Below are positions 1 to 5,015 of a DNA stretch of 5,015 nt, piece after piece (position 1 is the stretch's first letter; each line of letters opens with the position of its first letter). Below the pieces are notes generated by a model, which had not been told where the DNA came from, made no database searches, and was given only the letters and a program-made list of their open reading frames with translations. The translations under genes were made by a program, and so were the position numbers. The stretch is from JBGPYM01 sp041493205 (GTDB lineage Bacteria > Bacteroidota > Ignavibacteria > UBA10030 > UBA6906), in contig JBGPYM010000229.1 in the NCBI GenBank assembly GCA_041493205.1, forward strand, positions 1 through 5,015. Reading direction: 5' to 3'.

Positions 1-241
1 AGGTATCACCGGTTATCACGTACCCCCGGACGCCCCGCTGGACGTCCTTGAGCGCCGAGACGAGGTCGTACAGCGCCTTCTCCGTGGTACTCGCCTCGCC
101 GGCCTTTGCCGTGTCGTCCAGGTAACTGTAGACGCTCTCTACGACGGTGATGCCCGACACCAGGAAAAAAATGATGACGGCGATGAAACCCGCCGTTATC
201 CACTTTCCCGATCTGTTTTTCGTGTCGCTCGTCGTAACCAT
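1..241 (-). CDS. CHASE3-domain membrane sensor, N-terminal fragment (histidine kinase, cyclase or chemoreceptor)
   Basis: The minus-strand frame starting at ATG 241-239 stays open to the left edge and gives 80 residues, so the gene is cut by the window. Seen: a short polar N-terminus containing KNRSGKW, one hydrophobic transmembrane segment at about residues 14-33 (WITAGFIAVIIFFLVSG), then a helical extracytoplasmic stretch ending in QRGVRGYVITGDT at residues 68-80. That R-G-x-R-G-Y-x-x-T-G-D pattern is the hallmark of the CHASE3 sensory domain, a periplasmic four-helix module. In this family CHASE3 is followed by a second membrane helix and a cytoplasmic output (HAMP plus histidine kinase, GGDEF, adenylate cyclase or MCP domain), none of which is visible, so the output is unknown. 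An in-frame ATG at 271-269, directly after a stop codon, could add ten residues (MRADVRLRAP). Neither start has a strong ribosome binding site. The gene is divergent from the msrA pair. Confidence 0.8.
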   Translation of the reverse strand, partial: MVTTSDTKNRSGKWITAGFIAVIIFFLVSGITVVESVYSYLDDTAKAGEASTTEKALYDLVSALKDVQRGVRGYVITGDT

Positions 242-432
242 AGGTGCTCTGAGCCTCACGTCTGCTCTCATTCACTGCGCAAAGGCGGTGCCACAAAAAA
301 AACGGCCGTACTGGCAGATTTCCGTCCAATATTCACCCATGCACCATCACTTTCCTACAAAACTCTCCGGATTGCCGCCTTTCTCACAGGAGCCCCGATT
401 GAGGTGCATGGGGCCTGAGGGGCAAAACCGGT

Positions 433-459
433 TTGATTTACATATTTTTGACGTATCTT
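433..459 (+). promoter_or_regulatory. Possible promoter of the msrA pair
   Basis: The AT-rich stretch contains TATTTTTG at 443-450, which fits the Bacteroidota -7 consensus TAnnTTTG, but there is no TTTG at the proper distance upstream. Read as a sigma70-type promoter instead, TTGATT (433-438) and TATCTT (454-459) are only 15 bases apart, which is short. The position, 30-50 bases before the first msrA start, is sensible. The call is weak and rests on composition and position. Confidence 0.22.
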
Positions 460-479
460 GAGTAGTCAACCAATCTTGT

Positions 480-486
480 GGAGGAG
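480..486 (+). promoter_or_regulatory. Shine-Dalgarno sequence of the first msrA
   Basis: GGAGGAG at 480-486 is a strong match to the anti-Shine-Dalgarno core. It lies 2 bases before ATG 489 and 8 bases before the in-frame ATG 495. By spacing alone ATG 495 is the better start. The paralogue argues for 489, because with that start both proteins have leaders of exactly the same length. The two choices differ by only two residues. Confidence 0.7.
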
Positions 487-488
487 AC

Positions 489-1061
489 ATGCTGATGCTG
501 GCGGTTGTGCTGGCGTTCCTCGGAGGCGATAAACAGAAAGGGGGTGCGATGGGAACGGCGGAGAAAGCGACGTTCGGGGCGGGATGCTTCTGGTGCGTGG
601 AGGCCATCTTCGAACGGCTCGATGGCGTTTCAGCAGTGGACGCGGGGTATGCCGGGGGGACCGTCCCAAACCCCTCGTATGAACAGGTCTGTACGGGAAA
701 AACCGGTCATGCGGAAGTAGCCCAGATCACATTCGATCCCTCGAAGATCAGCTATGAAAAACTGCTGGAGGTGTTCTGGATGGCCCATGATCCGACCACG
801 ATGAACCGCCAGGGAGCGGACGTGGGGGAACAATACCGTTCCGTGATTTTCTACAGTGACGAGAAACAGAAAGCGGCGGCGGAGAAGTCGCTCCGGGAAG
901 CCCGGAAGAATTTCAGCAATCCGATCGTGACAGCCATTGAGCCGCTCAAAACATTTTACCGGGCGGAGAACTACCATCAGGACTATTTCCGCAACAACCC
1001 CAACGCACCGTACTGCAGGTTCGTCATCGCACCGAAGCTCGAGAAACTGCACGTCAAGTAG
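489..1061 (+). CDS. msrA: Peptide-methionine (S)-S-oxide reductase MsrA, first copy, possibly exported
   Basis: Reduces the S-epimer of methionine sulfoxide in proteins and in free form, with thioredoxin-type recycling. The 190-residue product carries the MsrA signature GCFWCVEA at 32-39, with the catalytic cysteine at Cys33. It also has AGYAGGTVPNP (52-62), GKTGHAEVAQ (70-79), QYRSVIFY (115-122), NYHQDYF and APYC with Cys176. Aligned by eye to E. coli MsrA numbering, Cys33, Tyr64, Cys68, Glu76, Asp111 and Tyr116 match Cys51, Tyr82, Cys86, Glu94, Asp129 and Tyr134, and Cys176 matches the resolving Cys198. All expected residues are therefore present. Residues 1-13 (MLMLAVVLAFLGG) are hydrophobic and could be a short export signal, but they lack the usual N-terminal basic residue. 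ATG 549 (Met21) has its own good ribosome site and would give a 170-residue cytosolic form. The neighbour downstream is its paralogue. Family assignment is near certain; localisation is inferred. Confidence 0.96.
   Translation: MLMLAVVLAFLGGDKQKGGAMGTAEKATFGAGCFWCVEAIFERLDGVSAVDAGYAGGTVPNPSYEQVCTGKTGHAEVAQITFDPSKISYEKLLEVFWMAHDPTTMNRQGADVGEQYRSVIFYSDEKQKAAAEKSLREARKNFSNPIVTAIEPLKTFYRAENYHQDYFRNNPNAPYCRFVIAPKLEKLHVK
537..551 (+). promoter_or_regulatory. Internal ribosome binding site and alternative start of the first msrA
   Basis: AAAGGGGG at 537-544 is followed after 4 bases by an in-frame ATG at 549-551, which is codon 21 of the long form. Starting here gives MGTAEKATFGAGCFWC, a complete catalytic domain without the hydrophobic leader. 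The second msrA has no ATG at the corresponding codon. This is either the true start, with the leader an over-extension, or a second start giving two forms. The matching 26-residue leader in the paralogue supports the long form existing. Confidence 0.4.
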
Positions 1062-1143
1062 CGGGCTGCCGACCCATCCTGAGGAACGAACTTCCCTGTG
1101 CGACCCCGCGTTGTGACATGCATGGGGTGCGGAACTACTACCC

Positions 1144-1148
1144 GGAGG
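1144..1148 (+). promoter_or_regulatory. Shine-Dalgarno sequence of the second msrA
   Basis: GGAGG at 1144-1148 lies 4 bases before ATG 1153. Together with the first codons (ATG CTG AT) it resembles the GGAGGAG-AC-ATG-CTG-AT context of the first copy, so the duplication probably included the ribosome site. Confidence 0.65.
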
Positions 1149-1152
1149 ACGC

Positions 1153-1737
1153 ATGCTGATCCTTGTCGCGATGCTCGCACTTGCCGGACCCTGGCATCAG
1201 GACGCCGTGCCGGCCGATTCGCTGGAACAGGCGACGTTTGGTGCGGGGTGCTTCTGGTGCGTGGAAGCGGTGTTCGAACGCCTCGACGGCGTCACCGATG
1301 TCGTGGCGGGATACGCCGGTGGTACCGTCCCGAATCCGACAGGCAAGCAGGTCAATGAAGGGAAAAGCGGCCACGCGGAAGTGGCGCAGATAACGTTCGA
1401 TCCGAAGAAAATCAGCTTCGACCGGCTGCTGGATGTGTTCTGGCTGGCGCATGATCCGACAACCGCCGACCGCCAGGGAGGTGATGTCGGTCCGCAATAT
1501 CGTTCGGTGATCTTCTATCACAACGAGGCACAACGGGCGGCAGCGGAAGAATCACGGAAGAAGGCGCAGGCGCATTTCAACAGTACCATCGTGACGGCCA
1601 TCGAGCCGCTGAAGGCCTTCTACAAGGCCAGCGATTACCATCAGGACTTTTACAACAAAAACCCCGATGCCCCGTACTGCAAGTTCGTGATCTCACCCAA
1701 ACTGGAACAGCTGCACCTCAAGACCAAGGGAGAGTGA
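1153..1737 (+). CDS. msrA: MsrA paralogue, second copy, possibly exported, with altered active-site-region residues
   Basis: A 194-residue MsrA-family protein aligning without gaps to the first copy, with 117 of 164 residues identical by hand count from residue 27 on. It keeps GCFWCVEA (Cys33, Cys36), AGYAGGTVPNP, GHAEVAQITFDP (Glu76), Asp111, QYRSVIFY (Tyr116), DYHQDF and APYC (Cys176), so the Cys33/Cys176 catalytic and resolving pair is intact. It differs in the PNPTGKQVNEG segment. The residue matching E. coli Tyr82 is Gly64 and that matching Cys86 is Asn68, whereas the first copy has Tyr64 and Cys68 there. The N-terminus (MLILVAMLALAG) is hydrophobic and could be a signal sequence; it has no basic residue. 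The 91-base gap after the first gene shows no convincing terminator, so one transcript could cover both. The protein is probably an active reductase with shifted substrate preference or kinetics, though the activity is an inference. Confidence 0.95.
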   Translation: MLILVAMLALAGPWHQDAVPADSLEQATFGAGCFWCVEAVFERLDGVTDVVAGYAGGTVPNPTGKQVNEGKSGHAEVAQITFDPKKISFDRLLDVFWLAHDPTTADRQGGDVGPQYRSVIFYHNEAQRAAAEESRKKAQAHFNSTIVTAIEPLKAFYKASDYHQDFYNKNPDAPYCKFVISPKLEQLHLKTKGE

Positions 1738-1773
1738 CGGACACACCGGACCGTTGCGACCCGGGCCGGGGGC
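1738..1773. other. Convergent intergenic spacer between the second msrA and the DUF5916 gene
   Basis: A short GC-rich spacer containing the palindromic core CCCGGG within GACCCGGGCCGGGGGC. No stem followed by a T-run is seen on either strand, so I do not call a terminator. If the uncorrected stop at 1803 is used, the spacer extends to 1802. Confidence 0.4.
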
Positions 1774-1802
1774 TCAGAAATAATAGAGGTATTTCACCTT
1801 CG

Positions 1803-2630
1803 TCACCGCAGCTCTCCCGGTCGTCTGCAGAACCCGTCGCGATCCGGCCGCGACGAGAGCAGAAACACATCATCGACGTAGATCCGGATATTCAGGTCGT
1901 TCATCGGCGTGAGCGAACAGTACGGGCGCGCGTTGAATGTAATGTCTTCGAGCGACCCGTCCGGCTTCCGTTCTATGAACATGTCATATGAGGTCCCCGC
2001 TTCCAGGATCGACAGCGCCTTCCATTCTGCTCTGAGACCCAACCATCCGTACGCCGAGAGATACGAGCGCGAAAAGTTGTAGGTGCGGGCATACCCGCCG
2101 TACAGGTTTCCGTTCCAGGCAGGAGCGATGTTGTACCAGGAGCTGAGATCGAATTCATACGACCTGTACAGCACGCCGTTGTCCTTGCTCTCGCCTCCCC
2201 ACATGGAGATCTCATATCCCCAGTTGTCGCGGAATTGCGTGTTAAAGCCGAGAATGACCGCCCAGTCCGTGTGCGCTTCCACATCCTTGTATGACAGCGC
2301 CGGGCCGGCGTACATGGTGATCTGCTTGATCCAGCCGGTATCATGGTACCACATGGGGCCGGTCAGACCCACAAAATCCGCAGTGCCCTTCCACGGTACG
2401 TAGCCGACCTGATCGATGTTAAACCCGTTGCCGACTGCACGCAGGCGGTAGAGGTTGAGCCAGTCCTTCCCAAATCCGACAAATCCGGCGGACCCGGCAA
2501 AGTCGCCGCGCGGGCCGTCAATCGATCGTGCCACCTGGTAGGAAAACTGCCAGTCGGATGTCCGCATCGCGCCGTCCAGGTCGATGACGCCGTTCATCGA
2601 TCCCGGAGTCGCCTTCCCCACGAAGAGCAC
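1803..2630 (-). CDS. C-terminal part of the DUF5916 protein: beta-barrel strands
   Basis: This frame opens at a GTG (2630) that is really an internal valine codon, so it is not an independent gene. The product has no signal peptide and consists of amphipathic, aromatic-rich strands separated by turns: QFSYQVARS, WLNLYRLRAVG, MYAGPALSYKD, WAVILGFNTQF, NWGYEISMWGG, AYGWLGLRAEW and NDLNIRIYVDD. This is the expected barrel of DUF5916 and continues directly from the N-terminal part. Its stop at 1803 probably comes from the second frame change, since the last residues (GFCRRPGELR) are unlike a barrel strand. Confidence 0.8.
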   Translation of the reverse strand: MLFVGKATPGSMNGVIDLDGAMRTSDWQFSYQVARSIDGPRGDFAGSAGFVGFGKDWLNLYRLRAVGNGFNIDQVGYVPWKGTADFVGLTGPMWYHDTGWIKQITMYAGPALSYKDVEAHTDWAVILGFNTQFRDNWGYEISMWGGESKDNGVLYRSYEFDLSSWYNIAPAWNGNLYGGYARTYNFSRSYLSAYGWLGLRAEWKALSILEAGTSYDMFIERKPDGSLEDITFNARPYCSLTPMNDLNIRIYVDDVFLLSSRPDRDGFCRRPGELR

Positions 2631-3831
2631 CCCCCACCGAAGAATTGTCCAAGATAGTCTTTTTCACGCGTGCCGAGAGAAATGAAGCGCGTGGTTCCGT
2701 GCGCCTTTCGGTTCCATCCATGTAGTCCGTTGCGCCGGTCAACGAGTAGAACCCGCCGTACTCCCAGCCTGCAGCGCGGCCAAACGCCTTTGTGCCCACG
2801 AGGAGCGGGACCGCGGTGCCGTCAGGGAGCAGCGTGCCGATGCGGCGCGTGTAGAGGAGTTCGAGAGGCCTGTAAAACCCCGTGTTCCGCTGGCGGCCGG
2901 CCGCCATGAAGACCTCATTCCCCTCGGTGAAGAACGGGCGCCGCTCGTCATAGTATGTTTCGTAGCGCGAGATATTGAAAGCAAAAGGATCCGCTTCTAT
3001 CTGCGCAAAGTCGGGGTTTCCGGTCAGTTGAAACGTCAAGCGCTCCGAGGGGTTATAAAAAATATCGATTCCCGCGTCCGGCTCGATGCGAATCTTCGTG
3101 CCGGTGAGGTCCTGCGCCTTGGCGATCCCCACCGGATACACCTCGAGGTTGAGGCCTTCCTGTGTCGGGCGGAACCCGTTGAGTGTGAGGCGCCCGAACT
3201 TTGAAATCCGCTGCCCTTCGTTTTGCTCGTAGCGGCACCAGTACAGATCCTCCTTCGACTCGGGGATCCAGCGGTCGAAGTCGAGTCCCCATTCCCGCAG
3301 CTCGGGATTGAAACGGATCGACTTGTACGGAATCTTCATTTCAACGACAAACCCCCAGTCGTACACCTTGCTGTCGGCAAACCAGACCCCGTCCCATCCG
3401 TAGTCCCTGTTCCGCGCGTCGTCGAGGAGCCGGGCATCCTGCCGGACGCCCCCTGCTGTCACGGCAAACTTGTAGGCGGTCTGCCGGTCGTCGAACGTGT
3501 CAAGCATGATCGAAACGATGTCGCCGCTCCCCTGGTCGAGCAGGCCCGTCACGTTCTGAATCCTCTCCCGTGCATCGTAGCAGACCATGAGGCAGTAGAG
3601 AGCATCGGAGGTGGAGATGATTTTGGCGACCGTCGCGCGGGTGGGAGGCTTGTCGTAGTACGGCTCGAGCTGAAAGAACCCGTTCGAGGAGTCGGCGTCC
3701 GCCCAGGCGGTGTCGATGATCCCATCCAGCACGATCGGGGCATCCGTCGCACGGAGCACCATGTGCTTTTCCTGACCCTCGGCGGCAAGGGGGAGCAGGC
3801 ACACACATCCAATGAGATACAATCGTCGCAT
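2518..3831 (-). CDS. N-terminal part of the DUF5916 protein: signal peptide, CBM9-like domain, start of the barrel
   Basis: The 437-residue frame starts at ATG 3831, and residues 1-400 are genuine. Residues 1-19 (MRRLYLIGCVCLLPLAAEG) form a typical export signal, probably cleaved before QEK. Residues about 30-175 form the carbohydrate-binding family 9-like fold: APIVLDGIIDTAW (31-43), VSIMLDTFDD (106-115), DYGWDGVW (143-150) and VVEMKIPYKSIRF (162-174). From about residue 180 comes the DUF5916 region, with the characteristic TGNPDFAQIEADP (270-282) and RYETYYDERRPFFTEG (289-304) blocks, followed by barrel strands. The last 37 residues (GALRGEGDSG onward) are basic, low-complexity out-of-frame translation and should be ignored. 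The family is predicted to sit in the outer membrane; its biochemical role is not established and its substrate cannot be read from sequence. There is no clear Shine-Dalgarno sequence before the ATG. Confidence 0.88.
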   Translation of the reverse strand: MRRLYLIGCVCLLPLAAEGQEKHMVLRATDAPIVLDGIIDTAWADADSSNGFFQLEPYYDKPPTRATVAKIISTSDALYCLMVCYDARERIQNVTGLLDQGSGDIVSIMLDTFDDRQTAYKFAVTAGGVRQDARLLDDARNRDYGWDGVWFADSKVYDWGFVVEMKIPYKSIRFNPELREWGLDFDRWIPESKEDLYWCRYEQNEGQRISKFGRLTLNGFRPTQEGLNLEVYPVGIAKAQDLTGTKIRIEPDAGIDIFYNPSERLTFQLTGNPDFAQIEADPFAFNISRYETYYDERRPFFTEGNEVFMAAGRQRNTGFYRPLELLYTRRIGTLLPDGTAVPLLVGTKAFGRAAGWEYGGFYSLTGATDYMDGTERRTEPRASFLSARVKKTILDNSSVGGALRGEGDSGIDERRHRPGRRDADIRLAVFLPGGTID

Positions 3832-3914
3832 AGGGATTCGTGTCGGAACAGGGGGAAAGAACGTGGGTGTATCTCTTTAACGGAACGCGGGGGGTGTAAG
3901 TTGCAGCGGGTGCC
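3832..3914 (-). promoter_or_regulatory. Spacer between the GH27 and DUF5916 genes
   Basis: 83 bases separating the GH27 stop from the DUF5916 start on the same strand. There is no terminator-like hairpin with a T-run, no clear -35/-10 pair and no Shine-Dalgarno match before ATG 3831. The distance permits either co-transcription or a separate promoter here. Confidence 0.35.
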
Positions 3915-5015
3915 TTATCGTTTCTTCACCGGGAAGAGCCTGAGGAGGACCGCCCCATGGCGTGGGACGGAATGAACGATGTCGCCGGCGGAGACGCCAA
4001 GGTCCTTCTGGCGCCATAGATCCCGAACGCGGAATTTCCCGTTCACGCCGGGTGCCGCGAACGAAGCCTTGATCGTCGCAGTCCAGGGACCACGGTTGAA
4101 CAACCCGACCGCCTTCGAGCCGTCGGCCATCTCCTTGGCCCACACTTCGCATTCCCCCTGCACAGTGACGCGCGCGGCCTGCTTCCCGAGGGGATCCTGG
4201 TTGACTTCAAGGACCTCGTCATTCGTGAGGAGACTGAGCGTGAACGCGTCCATCTGCGTCATGTCGCAGCCAATGAGCAGGGGAGAGGCGAGGAGCGACC
4301 AGAGGGTGATGTGCGTGTACTGTTCGTTCGGGGTCAGCCGGGTCGGATGAAGCTTGGGTCCCCAGCCCACGTTCCCCACAACCAGCATGTCGGGGTCATT
4401 CCAGTGTCCGGGTCCCGCCTTGGTCTCGTGGCCTGCCTGGGAAAATCCGATCCCCGCCATGCTTGTCCAGCTGTCCTCGATGTCTCCCGTTGTGCGCCAG
4501 CAGTTCCCTCCGACGTCGGCGCCCCAATCCCAGACGTTGCCCATCCCGTACTGACAGAGACTGTAAACGATGTCGCGCTCGACGCCGTCAAGGGCCTGCC
4601 GCATCACACGGTATGGCTTCTGCAGTGCAGGCACGGTCCGTTCCTTCTCGATGGAGCCGTAGGAGCACCAGTCGTATTTCAGGTAGTCGATTCCCCACTC
4701 AGCATACGCCGCGGCGTCCTCTGTTTCGAACCGGTAACTCCCCGTAAAGCCCGCGCACGTTTGGGGGCCGGGGGAAGAATAAATGCCGATCTTCAGCCCT
4801 TTGCCGTGGACGTAATCGGCCAGCGCCTTCAAGTCGGGGAATTTTTTGTTGGTGGTGATACGCCCGTCCACTCCACGCGCCTCTCCCGCCAGGACAGGGT
4901 CATCGGAGCCCGGCTTGATTTCCCAGCAGTCATCGATATTAATGTAGGTCCACCCATGATTGATCAGGCCGCTGCTGACCATCGCGTCTGCGGCTGCGCG
5001 GACCTTAGCGTCATC
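3915..5015 (-). CDS. GH27 alpha-galactosidase (melibiase), 5' end outside the window
   Basis: Hydrolyses terminal alpha-1,6-linked galactose from oligo- or polysaccharides with retention, using two aspartates. The frame is open to the right edge, giving 366 residues. The ATG at 4982 is internal, because the upstream codons (DDAKVRAAADA) read as the usual GH27 helix before MVSSGLINHGW. Seen in order in the visible fragment: NIDDCW (26-31), the nucleophile motif YLKYDWCSYG with the Asp at codon 4673-4671, WRTTGDIEDSW with the acid/base Asp at codon 4484-4482, GHWNDPDMLVVGN and NQDPLGKQ. After these comes a C-terminal beta-sandwich (about residues 282-366, ending RHGAVLLRLFPVKKR). All catalytic residues are present. 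The missing start would hold the first barrel strand (family pattern PPMGWNSW) and probably a signal peptide. GH27 members also include alpha-N-acetylgalactosaminidases and isomalto-dextranases, so the sugar specificity is likely but not proven. The DUF5916 gene follows on the same strand. Confidence 0.95.
   Translation of the reverse strand, partial: DDAKVRAAADAMVSSGLINHGWTYINIDDCWEIKPGSDDPVLAGEARGVDGRITTNKKFPDLKALADYVHGKGLKIGIYSSPGPQTCAGFTGSYRFETEDAAAYAEWGIDYLKYDWCSYGSIEKERTVPALQKPYRVMRQALDGVERDIVYSLCQYGMGNVWDWGADVGGNCWRTTGDIEDSWTSMAGIGFSQAGHETKAGPGHWNDPDMLVVGNVGWGPKLHPTRLTPNEQYTHITLWSLLASPLLIGCDMTQMDAFTLSLLTNDEVLEVNQDPLGKQAARVTVQGECEVWAKEMADGSKAVGLFNRGPWTATIKASFAAPGVNGKFRVRDLWRQKDLGVSAGDIVHSVPRHGAVLLRLFPVKKR

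Larger units (their letters stand above)
242..488. promoter_or_regulatory. Divergent intergenic region between the CHASE3 sensor and the first msrA
   Basis: About 245 bases with no credible gene on either strand; the open frames crossing it are continuations of antisense shadows. It must hold the promoters of both divergent genes. Visible structure is limited: an A-run at 294-301, and an AT-rich stretch at about 431-460 inside otherwise GC-rich DNA, upstream of the first msrA. No convincing operator palindrome or riboswitch-like fold was recognised. Confidence 0.5.
489..1737 (+). repeat. Tandem gene duplication of msrA
   Basis: The two msrA genes are direct copies, 664 bases apart start to start. 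They share a gap-free alignment over the full protein, including leaders of equal length (26 residues before ATFGAGC), and a similar ribosome site. Nucleotide identity is still visible in blocks such as TGCTTCTGGTGCGTGGA. Third-codon positions have diverged, so the event is not recent. Confidence 0.85.
1774..3831 (-). pseudogene. DUF5916 / CBM9-like outer-membrane protein gene, broken by two apparent single-base indels
   Basis: The two minus-strand frames at 3831-2518 and 2630-1803 are parts of one gene. Removing one base from the six-C run at 2630-2635 (G-run on the coding strand) joins NSSVG directly to VLFVGKATPGS and removes the unrelated tail. A second shift near CCC 1833-1835 (one base missing) would continue SSRPDRDG into VLQTTGRAAV and end in KVKYLYYF at 1776-1774. 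That alternating aromatic end with terminal Phe is what an outer-membrane beta-barrel closes with, whereas the uncorrected end GFCRRPGELR is not. The corrected product would be about 685 residues, within or slightly below the usual size of this family. Either the gene is decaying or the assembly has homopolymer errors; both sites are homopolymers and the net shift is zero, which favours error. The corrected end also closes the gap to the convergent msrA to 36 bases. Confidence 0.7.

Noticed and set aside
6..329. A 107-codon minus-strand frame overlapping the CHASE3 start
   Set aside because: It is rich in Arg/Gly/His and out of frame with the clear CHASE3 reading, so it is a shadow.
405..1127. 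TGCATGGGG present upstream of both msrA genes (405-413 and 1119-1127)
   Set aside because: The distance to the start differs (75 versus 25 bases) and the flanks do not match, so it is probably chance rather than a shared operator.
1103..1128. ACCCC ... GGGGT inverted repeat between the msrA genes as a terminator or RNA element
   Set aside because: Only five pairs with a loop of about 16 bases and no T-run, so the stem is too weak to support a call.
630..1533. Two antisense frames (1154-630 and 1533-1138) that resemble each other in sequence
   Set aside because: Their similarity is only the mirror of the duplicated msrA genes; neither shows a known fold or ribosome site.
3807..3831. Lipobox reading (LIGC) at residues 6-9 of the DUF5916 protein
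   Set aside because: The cysteine is too close to the N-terminus, before any hydrophobic core. A standard signal peptide cleaved near AEG-QE fits better.
3223..3975. A 250-codon open frame on the plus strand across the DUF5916 gene
   Set aside because: It is antisense to a strongly family-matching protein, has no recognisable domain and runs into the GH27 end. Long antisense frames are expected in GC-rich coding DNA.

Overview
The window is a moderately GC-rich bacterial segment with five loci. From the left edge they are the 5' end of a CHASE3-type membrane sensor gene (minus strand), two tandem methionine sulfoxide reductase A genes (plus strand), a frame-broken gene for a large CBM9-like/DUF5916 outer-membrane protein (minus strand), and a GH27 alpha-galactosidase truncated by the right edge (minus strand). 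DUF5916 proteins with an N-terminal carbohydrate-binding-like domain, exported Msr enzymes and secreted GH27 enzymes are typical of Gram-negative lineages such as Bacteroidota/Ignavibacteriota and other FCB-group or Acidobacteria-like heterotrophs. I would place the host there only loosely, because no marker gene is present.

Layout. Positions 1-241 (possibly to 271): start of a CHASE3 sensor, read leftward. Positions 242-488: divergent intergenic region with an AT-rich stretch before the first msrA. Positions 489-1061 and 1153-1737: two MsrA paralogues, about 71% identical by hand count over 164 gap-free residues, each with its own Shine-Dalgarno sequence and a hydrophobic N-terminus. Positions 1774-3831: one DUF5916 gene now split over two frames by an apparent extra base in a six-C run (2630-2635). 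A second single-base loss near 1833-1835 appears to remove the true C-terminus. Positions 3915-5015: GH27 alpha-galactosidase, C-terminal 366 residues.

How they may work together. GH27 and DUF5916 lie on the same strand 83 bases apart, in the order GH27 then DUF5916, so they may be co-transcribed. Both have a carbohydrate link, one established by family and one only suggested by the CBM9-like fold. The two MsrA proteins, if exported, would repair oxidised methionines in envelope proteins. The most interesting points are divergence of active-site-region residues in the second MsrA, a possible dual start in the first, and the double frame break in the DUF5916 gene. I see no CRISPR, mobile element, RNA gene or clear novel defence or signalling system here.
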